This document shows positions 6,537 to 10,247 of a stretch of 10,247 nt of DNA, piece by piece. Source of the stretch: Sinorhizobium sp. (GTDB lineage: Bacteria > Pseudomonadota > Alphaproteobacteria > Rhizobiales > Rhizobiaceae); NCBI GenBank assembly GCA_031178305.1, contig JAPSJG010000100.1, forward strand, positions 1 through 10,247. The letters are read 5' to 3'. Numbering within the stretch: position 1 is the first letter of the stretch; every line of letters begins with the position of its first letter. The notes beneath the pieces were generated by a model that was given only the letters and a program-made list of their open reading frames with translations, was not told the DNA's origin and searched no databases. The translations under genes were made by a program, and so were the position numbers.

Positions 6537-7345
6537 CAGCGCGCCTTCCGCCGGTTCATGTAGATGACGGAGGCCAATGCGCGCCAAAGCGGAATCTTCC
6601 GCTCAGTTGCGAACCGCTGCGCCTCCTGCTCCAGCGTCGACAGCCGCGAGGAGATCAGCAGCGAAATCCGCTCCGGCTCGATCTCGCCGGCATATTCCTT
6701 GGCGAAAAGCAGGTGCTCGACAGCACGGATCATCGCGGCCGAGACCGGGGCAGCGCCCCCTTTCACGCACACTTCCAGCACCTTGCGGGCGCCGACGGCA
6801 TGGCGGCGGCTGACGACTGCAGAAATCGTGCTGATCGCCATCGTCTCACCCGGCTTGAATCGGGAGAACGGCGGCGGATTCTTCAGGATCGTAGCGCCGG
6901 CACGCTCGCAGACCTGCGCGATCGTGAGCGCATCCTCATCACCGGCCGCCACCATGGCCGTGTGCAGCTGCGTCGGAGTGACCTGGATGCGATCGCGGTT
7001 ATGGCGGACGAAAGCATTGGCGCGCAGCTCCTGCCGGTCCGCCTTCACGACGAGCACCGGCAACTGCTCGATGCCACCATGCGTCAGTGCGCCGAGCGCC
7101 GTATGCTGGCCGTCGATCACCTGCAGCTTTCCATCGACCTCGACGACGACCGGAGGCTTGAATGCCGTCCAGTCCCACTCGCCGATGATCTTGCGGATCA
7201 GCCGCATGGAACGATCTGAAAGCCCGCGCTGATAAGACTCGTCCACCCAAAGCTCGGACGGAGAGACCATCCGGACCTCCGGCGGCGCCGATGTGATCTT
7301 GGCAGGCTTCACGTCAGGAAATTGCAATGCCTCAATTGCTCTCAC
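6536..7345 (-). CDS. ParB/Srx-fold domain protein
   Basis: The 269-aa protein has a ParB-like N-terminal domain at about residues 26-100: 'VSPSELWVDESYQRGLSD' then 'PPVVVEVDGKLQVIDGQHTA', where DGQHT at 78-82 corresponds to the ParB nucleotide-binding box. The C-terminal 170 residues are mostly helical and unassigned. Phage ParB-fold proteins may bind or hydrolyse nucleotides or cut DNA; which applies here is not visible. It starts with GTG at 7345, overlapping the previous stop as GTGA, with AAGGA about 8 nt upstream, and hands over to the CtrA-like gene through TGATG. With the ParB-MT-A70 fusion it makes two ParB-fold genes within 3 kb. Confidence 0.8.
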   Translation of the reverse strand: MRAIEALQFPDVKPAKITSAPPEVRMVSPSELWVDESYQRGLSDRSMRLIRKIIGEWDWTAFKPPVVVEVDGKLQVIDGQHTALGALTHGGIEQLPVLVVKADRQELRANAFVRHNRDRIQVTPTQLHTAMVAAGDEDALTIAQVCERAGATILKNPPPFSRFKPGETMAISTISAVVSRRHAVGARKVLEVCVKGGAAPVSAAMIRAVEHLLFAKEYAGEIEPERISLLISSRLSTLEQEAQRFATERKIPLWRALASVIYMNRRKAR

Positions 7346-7494
7346 GGCCTTCTTCCTTCCGATTGTTCGATGATGCTGCAGACCTCGTCCTCGTCGATGC
7401 CGAGTTCGGCGGCGATCGAGTGCGTGTCGCGGTTCTCTTGAAGCCAGAGCGTCAGAACGCGCTCGACGAGGATCTGGCGGGACAACCTCGTCAT
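7342..7494 (-). CDS. 50-aa helix-turn-helix protein
   Basis: This short frame fits the overlap chain exactly: its ATG overlaps the upstream stop (ATGA at 7494-7491) and its stop overlaps the next gene's GTG start (GTGA at 7345-7342). The 50 residues start MTRLSRQILVERVLTLWLQE, then 'DTHSIAAELGIDEDEVCSII', a compact helix-turn-helix that resembles the small protein at 4156-4359. AGGGTGG lies just upstream of the start. It fills what would otherwise be a gap in a tightly packed operon. It is a likely small DNA-binding protein of unknown target. Confidence 0.72.
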   Translation of the reverse strand: MTRLSRQILVERVLTLWLQENRDTHSIAAELGIDEDEVCSIIEQSEGRRP

Positions 7495-7739
7495 TCCACC
7501 CTCGCCAGCCGGTCGAGATATTCCGCGCCCCTCGCCGTCAGCCGCACGTCATCGCGGCTGCGGCCTGCCCATGCGACGAAACCGGAGGCAAGCGCCTTGT
7601 CGAGTGCCTCGCGATCGGCATTGCGTACGAGTTTGTAGACGGCGCCGCCGGCGCGCACCCGCCGCAGGAAGGCGATGCAGCGGGGGCCGACCGGTCCGCC
7701 GGCTGCCCAGCACGTGGAGGTGAAAGCGGCACCCTGCAT
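7491..7739 (-). CDS. Hypothetical protein, possible winged-helix fold
   Basis: This 82-aa protein is not recognised. Its C-terminal half, 'RDDVRLTARGAEYLDRLARVE', looks like the end of a winged-helix domain, and 'AVYKLVRNADREALDKALASGFVAW' could be the helices before it. The N-terminus contains two cysteines and no signal peptide. ATG 7739 overlaps the upstream stop as TGATG, with AAGGGAG 7 nt upstream. It is a member of the early operon between the CII-like and ParB-fold genes. Function unknown. Confidence 0.65.
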   Translation of the reverse strand: MQGAAFTSTCWAAGGPVGPRCIAFLRRVRAGGAVYKLVRNADREALDKALASGFVAWAGRSRDDVRLTARGAEYLDRLARVE

Positions 7740-7960
7740 CAGTGCACTCCCTTGCGCGCGCGATCGCTGAAACCGTTTCCGCGCATGGACACGAGCGCCG
7801 CGCGCAGCCCGTCGACGGTCGACTCGTCGTCCAGCCCGGCCGTGATCGCCGCCGCGGCACAGGCGACCGTCACGACGCTCACGGCCGCTTCCGGGTCGTC
7901 GGGCAGCAGTGCGCAGATCGCAGTCACCGTCTTGGTCGGGTTTTCGGGTTCGCCATCCAT
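7739..7960 (-). CDS. Hypothetical small acidic protein
   Basis: This 73-aa protein is not recognised. It is acidic in the first half and has an alanine/valine-rich stretch 'AAVSVVTVACAAAAITAGL' (about 25-43). That could be a buried helix or a weak membrane segment; flanking acidic residues favour a soluble helix. The ATG at 7960 overlaps the previous stop (TGATG). The upstream purine stretch (GGGGCC) is a poor ribosome binding site, so translation probably depends on coupling to the gene before. Function unknown. Confidence 0.6.
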   Translation of the reverse strand: MDGEPENPTKTVTAICALLPDDPEAAVSVVTVACAAAAITAGLDDESTVDGLRAALVSMRGNGFSDRARKGVH

Positions 7961-8412
7961 CAGGCGGCCCCGTCGATCATCATCGCTTCAAGGCGAGCAA
8001 GATCCTGCTTTGCCGCCACGATGCGGTTGCGGATGGCCTGGCGTTCCGCCGCGTCGATGCGGCCATCCTCAATTGCTTGAGCGACGGTGCGCACGACATC
8101 GTCGAGCACGCCGTCGAGGCGCAGGACCGCGCTGGCGGTGACCGCTCCGAAGCTCGAAACGCGCTCGTCCTTCACAATCCGCGACATGGCAGTGAGCAGG
8201 AACGGGTGATCGCAACGCCGGTCGAGTTCGGCGGCAAGATCGAGGCGGATGAAGCTGTCGCGCCATTCCTCGCCCGCCGACGCATATTTGGTCAGCGTCG
8301 AAGATGCGACGCCGAGCGCTTCCGCTGCCCGACTCACCCCGCCGAGCGCCTCGTAAGCCGCCGCCGTGGCGGTCTTGATGATGGATGCATGTTCGTCAGA
8401 AATTGCACGCAA
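7960..8412 (-). CDS. HTH regulatory protein, CII-like
   Basis: The N-terminal half holds a lambda-repressor-type helix-turn-helix: 'LGGVSRAAEALGVASSTLTK' at about 23-42, then 'IRLDLAAELDRRCDHPFLLTAM'. This arrangement resembles phage CII-type regulators and related alphaproteobacterial phage proteins. The C-terminal half (about 85-148) is a long helical segment rich in Arg, Ala and Glu, likely for oligomerisation. The start is TTG 8412: no ATG or GTG occurs nearby in frame, and AGGGG sits 7 nt upstream, so the rare start codon is well supported. It is the first gene of the overlapping early run. A CII-like role in the lysis-lysogeny decision fits its position downstream of the cro-like gene, but is inferred. 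Confidence 0.72.
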   Translation of the reverse strand: MRAISDEHASIIKTATAAAYEALGGVSRAAEALGVASSTLTKYASAGEEWRDSFIRLDLAAELDRRCDHPFLLTAMSRIVKDERVSSFGAVTASAVLRLDGVLDDVVRTVAQAIEDGRIDAAERQAIRNRIVAAKQDLARLEAMMIDGAA

Positions 8413-8593
8413 GAAAACACCCCTGAGTTTTGGTCAAGGAAAAAATCAACCGAAAGGATTCCGTGAAGGCCGCGCGTCGGCGGCGTAGGTTCAGCCCATC
8501 AGATCAGGGAGGAACCCATGCTCTTGAGAGACGCATCAAATCTGCAACCCTTCCGCGATTATGGGATTTGTGCTCCATTGCCCGAAGGCGGGC
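8413..8593. other. Gap between divergent CII-like gene and + strand membrane gene
   Basis: This 181-bp gap separates the leftward operon start from the rightward membrane gene. The part nearest the CII-like gene is A/T-rich (8430-8460) and contains TTGACC-like hexamers on the minus strand, but I find no convincing -10 at a usual distance. A textbook GGAGG (8510-8514) precedes an ATG at 8518 on the + strand. The frame from that ATG is not coding-like, so this may be a relic start or the start of a frameshifted gene. Confidence 0.3.
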
Positions 8594-9190
8594 ATGGAGG
8601 CGGGCGTGAACGAATTGGTCGACTGGCTGAATTTTGGATGGGCCGTGCTGGTTGCCATTCCAGGCATTATCGCGTTCGTCTGGACGCGCAACGATCGTGC
8701 CGACCGCCGAAAGGCAGGAGGACCGTACGGCGAATGGTCGTTCTTCCACGGCCCCGATTCACAGGGCTGGTACGAAACCGAAATATCGATCAAGAACCGC
8801 TGGGACGAGCCGCTGTATGGCCGGTCCGTTCGGATCAAAGGTCTGCTCGGCACGCGCATCGGCTTCCCTCACCTCTCGCCGGATGGGAGCGTCGCGATCC
8901 TCGACAAGGGGACCTCATCGGCGGTCTCCTGGACATTCTGGACATCGACACGGACCGGGGAAAGACCATCATCAGGCGCCACGACCTTATATGTCCGTCC
9001 ATCGAAGTGGATGAGGTTGCTGTCGGCGCAATCAGGAACGACGGACACCGAAGCGAGGATGTCGAAGCTGCGACTGGAGGTCGACCTGATCTCGGCCAGC
9101 AATCGCAAAACCCTATGCGTTGCGAAGCAGAGATGGACCAACAAACCCTCAAGGGCTGCAAGGAGAACGATCGCCGCCAGCAGCAAATAG
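8594..9190 (+). CDS. Predicted single-pass membrane protein, 3' half doubtful
   Basis: The protein starts near MEAGVNELVDWLNFG and has one transmembrane helix, 'AVLVAIPGIIAFVW' (about 17-30), then a soluble part with 'WYETEISIKNRW'. It is not assigned to a family. ATG 8594 (GAAGG upstream) and GTG 8606 (GGAGG 5 nt upstream) are both plausible starts. Codon first positions are about 38% G up to about 8870, as in a real gene, but fall to about 23% from about 8935 to the stop. There the opposite strand carries a better-looking gene. The true 3' end may therefore be lost or frameshifted. It is the only gene here facing against the early operon, as expected of a lysogeny-expressed accessory gene (for example superinfection exclusion). 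That role is conjecture. Confidence 0.5.
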   Translation: MEAGVNELVDWLNFGWAVLVAIPGIIAFVWTRNDRADRRKAGGPYGEWSFFHGPDSQGWYETEISIKNRWDEPLYGRSVRIKGLLGTRIGFPHLSPDGSVAILDKGTSSAVSWTFWTSTRTGERPSSGATTLYVRPSKWMRLLSAQSGTTDTEARMSKLRLEVDLISASNRKTLCVAKQRWTNKPSRAARRTIAASSK

Positions 9191-9213
9191 GACGTGTCAA
9201 ACGGTACCGTCAT
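8869..9213 (-). CDS. Small membrane-anchored protein
   Basis: This 114-aa protein has an N-terminal transmembrane helix, 'SYLLLAAIVLLAALEGLLVH' (about 8-27), a basic stretch after it, and a soluble C-terminal part with 'HFDGRTYKVVAPDDG'. ATG 9213 has GGAAGGG about 6 nt upstream. The frame stays open to 9288, but that extension runs through a terminator hairpin and is not used here. About 37% of codons begin with G, supporting this strand over the overlapping + strand frame. The gene lies 21 bp below a strong terminator, so expression from the Cro-like promoter would need read-through. No family is recognised. Confidence 0.6.
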   Translation of the reverse strand: MTVPFDTSYLLLAAIVLLAALEGLLVHLCFATHRVLRLLAEIRSTSSRSFDILASVSVVPDCADSNLIHFDGRTYKVVAPDDGLSPVRVDVQNVQETADEVPLSRIATLPSGER

Positions 9214-9234
9214 GTTGAACCCTTCCGATGGCCG

Positions 9235-9279
9235 AAAAAACAAAGGCAGGGACGCGCCGAGGCTGGGCGCGTCCCTGCC
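9235..9279 (-). terminator. Rho-independent terminator after the Cro-like gene
   Basis: A perfect 14-bp stem (GGCAGGGACGCGCC/GGCGCGTCCCTGCC, arms 9245-9258 and 9266-9279) with a 7-nt loop is followed on the minus strand by TTTGTTTTTT. It is the strongest hairpin seen in the window and points leftward, 55 nt past the stop of the Cro-like gene. Its place matches lambda tR1, between cro and the delayed early genes. It could block the early operon until antitermination occurs, unless there is another promoter downstream. Confidence 0.88.
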
Positions 9280-9333
9280 AGGTGGCAAGGTCGCCAGTTG
9301 GGAGGAGGAGACCGGTGCCTTGCTGGGGGAACA

Positions 9334-9588
9334 TCATTCGGCCGCCTCCACCGGATGCGGCAACTCTACCGGCAGCCCCCTCGCCGCACAGTTGGCGGCG
9401 TAGAGTTCCCCCGGGCGATAATTTGTGAGCGCAATGATCACGGGCCAGTGGCGATCGGGAATACCCGTCTTGCTCCACTTGTAGACGGCATCCTTCGAGA
9501 TATCGCCGCCAGCCTTGCTGCTGGCCTGCGCTATGGCGTCGGGTCCGCCTGCGTCCTTGATGATCTGCTTGATAGTGGTCGTGCTCAT
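9334..9588 (-). CDS. Cro-like small HTH regulator
   Basis: This 84-aa protein has one helix-turn-helix domain: 'IIKDAGGPDAIAQASSKAGG', then 'ISKDAVYKWSKTGIPDRHW' and 'PVIIALT'. The 'VYKW...GIPDRHW' signature is that of short Cro/YdaS-type phage regulators (the group named carph-isopro in some annotations). It is divergent from the CI-like repressor, the classical Cro position. ATG 9588 is preferred; TTG 9618 would add ten residues and cover an operator palindrome. Neither has a Shine-Dalgarno sequence. A candidate -10 (TATTGA) ends 8 nt before the ATG, which suggests a leaderless mRNA. It probably binds the palindromes in the divergent gap and represses the repressor gene. Confidence 0.82.
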   Translation of the reverse strand: MSTTTIKQIIKDAGGPDAIAQASSKAGGDISKDAVYKWSKTGIPDRHWPVIIALTNYRPGELYAANCAARGLPVELPHPVEAAE

Positions 9589-9595
9589 GCATGAA

Positions 9596-9624
9596 TCAAT
9601 AATGGATTTTAAATCCAACTACAA
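9596..9624 (-). promoter_or_regulatory. Candidate promoter of the Cro-like gene (PR-like)
   Basis: On the minus strand TTGTAG (9624-9619) and TATTGA (9601-9596) are separated by exactly 17 bp, and this spacer contains the whole 15-bp palindrome at 9603-9617. Transcription would start close to the A of the ATG at 9588. This is a pattern match, not a measured promoter. Confidence 0.5.
9603..9617. promoter_or_regulatory. Operator-like palindrome 1
   Basis: TGGATTTTAAATCCA is a perfect palindrome with 7-bp arms around a central base. Its centre is 22 bp upstream of the Cro-like start codon, in an AT-rich island unlike the GC-rich surroundings. It shares the pattern GGA-(A/T)7-TCC with the second site, 40 bp away centre to centre (about four helical turns). 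It probably binds the repressor and/or the Cro-like protein. Confidence 0.6.
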
Positions 9625-9638
9625 GGCAATCGATTTCC

Positions 9639-9667
9639 AGACCGGAAAATATTTCCGAAAGTATGAT
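9639..9667 (+). promoter_or_regulatory. Candidate promoter of the repressor gene (PRM-like)
   Basis: TATGAT at 9662-9667 is one base from the -10 consensus and ends 6 nt before the repressor ATG. The hexamer 17 bp upstream (AGACCG, 9639-9644) is a poor -35, as in activator-dependent lambda PRM. The repressor gene also lacks a clear ribosome binding site, so a leaderless transcript is plausible here too. Confidence 0.4.
9643..9657. promoter_or_regulatory. Operator-like palindrome 2
   Basis: CGGAAAATATTTCCG is a 15-bp palindrome with 6-bp arms around ATA, of the form GGA-(A/T)7-TCC like site 1. It covers most of the spacer of the candidate repressor promoter, so a bound protein could block or, if placed to touch polymerase, activate it. 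A further half-site TTTCC at 9634-9638 forms an inverted repeat with GGAAA at 9644-9648, hinting at a third, overlapping site. Confidence 0.55.
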
Positions 9668-9673
9668 GCGACC

Positions 9674-10247
9674 ATGAGCTGGTGGAAGAGATTGGATGAG
9701 CGGCGCAAGGAGCTGGGCTGGAACAAAGCCGAGTTGGCGCGCCGCTCAGGCATCCCCTACGACAACATCAACAAGTACCTGCGAGGCGAAATCGAGCAGC
9801 CGCGCGGGGATGCCCTTGAGACCCTCGCTCGGACGATCAAGCGACCGCTGCTGTGGCTCAGAGACGGTATTGAAGTCGAAGGCGGCGAGTTGGTGCCCGC
9901 ACCTGGGCGCCTCGTGGCCGGGGCACTTGTCGGCAAAGCAGAGGCCGGCACGTTCAGAGAGGTCGATGCTTTTGACCAGGCCGAGCGCGAGGTGATCGCC
10001 GTTCCGCCGGATGAGCGCTTCCCCAATGCTCGAATATTGGTTTTCGATGTTGCCGGCGATTCGATGAATGACCTCCGGCCCCGCCCGATCCTTGATGGTG
10101 ACCGATTGATTTGCGTTGCATACGAGGATGTGGCCCATGAGGCCGTGCTCCGCGACGGCATGGTCGTTGTTGTCGAGCGAACGCGTGACGGCGGGCAAAC
10201 GCGTGAATGGTCTGTGAAGCAGGTCGAGATCTATCAAGGACGCACGG
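9674..10247 (+). CDS. CI/LexA-like repressor (XRE HTH + S24 peptidase), partial
   Basis: At least 191 residues are present and the gene runs off the right edge. Residues 1-65 hold an XRE-type helix-turn-helix ('GWNKAELARRSGIPYDNINK', 15-34). The C-terminal part is a LexA/CI S24 peptidase domain: 'FDVAGDSMND' with the likely nucleophile Ser130, 'DGMVVVVERT' (161-170), and Lys182 in 'WSVKQVE' as the likely general base. An Ala91-Gly92 bond in 'KAEAGTFREV' is in the usual place for RecA-stimulated self-cleavage. The protein should maintain lysogeny by binding the adjacent palindromes and be inactivated by DNA damage. ATG 9674 is the only good in-frame start; it has no clear Shine-Dalgarno sequence. 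It is divergent from the Cro-like gene. Confidence 0.92.
   Translation, partial: MSWWKRLDERRKELGWNKAELARRSGIPYDNINKYLRGEIEQPRGDALETLARTIKRPLLWLRDGIEVEGGELVPAPGRLVAGALVGKAEAGTFREVDAFDQAEREVIAVPPDERFPNARILVFDVAGDSMNDLRPRPILDGDRLICVAYEDVAHEAVLRDGMVVVVERTRDGGQTREWSVKQVEIYQGRT

Noticed and set aside
8466..8490. GC-rich inverted repeat as a possible terminator
   Set aside because: The stem is short and imperfect and no T-run follows on either strand.
8518..9594. A 358-codon open frame on the + strand with a good ribosome binding site
   Set aside because: The product is arginine-rich and featureless, and most of it is antisense to the membrane and Cro-like genes or out of frame with the better + strand gene. 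Only the upstream ribosome binding site is worth noting.
1..10247. tRNA genes, insertion sequences, CRISPR arrays or attachment sites
   Set aside because: None could be seen by eye: no transposase or integrase motifs, no regular repeat-spacer array and no cloverleaf.

Overview
The window is the early/regulatory end of a temperate phage genome or prophage in an alphaproteobacterium, most likely of the Rhizobiales. The host call rests on high GC, a DNA-binding domain closely resembling the alphaproteobacterial cell-cycle regulator CtrA, and the general flavour of the small genes. No integrase, attachment site, rRNA or tRNA is visible, so prophage versus free phage cannot be settled here.

Layout, right to left, following early transcription. 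At 9674-10247 (+) lies a CI/LexA-like repressor cut off by the window edge. It is divergent from a small Cro-like HTH gene (9334-9588, -). The 85-bp AT-rich gap between them holds two 15-bp palindromes of form GGA-(A/T)7-TCC, each in the spacer of a candidate promoter. A strong intrinsic terminator (9235-9279, -) follows the Cro-like gene, in the place of lambda tR1. Beyond it are a small membrane protein gene (8869-9213, -) and a convergent, overlapping membrane protein gene on the + strand (from about 8594).

From 8412 down to 371 the minus strand carries eleven genes, nearly all overlapping by ATGA/GTGA or TGATG. In order: a CII-like HTH protein with a TTG start; three small unknown genes (one 50-aa HTH protein); a ParB-fold protein; a receiver-less CtrA-like winged-helix protein; a ParB-MT-A70 adenine methyltransferase fusion; two small unknown genes; a C5-cytosine methyltransferase with a repetitive target-recognition region; a winged-helix protein that looks like a replication initiator; and a NusG paralogue. 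After a 232-nt non-coding gap with a hairpin terminator comes the start of a probable tail gene (1-138, -).

How it may work together: the order repressor - cro - terminator - CII - replication protein - NusG - terminator - late genes parallels lambda (cI - cro - tR1 - cII - O/P - Q - tR' - late genes). By position the NusG paralogue stands where Q stands and is a candidate late antiterminator. The replication gene contains eight GTGWCAC-type repeats in its linker, beside AT-rich direct repeats, much as ori-lambda lies inside gene O. The two methyltransferases may protect phage DNA or alter host methylation, and the CtrA-like protein may read or compete for host CtrA sites. These roles are inferences from order and domain content. 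The sequence itself shows the domains, overlaps, repeats and hairpins.
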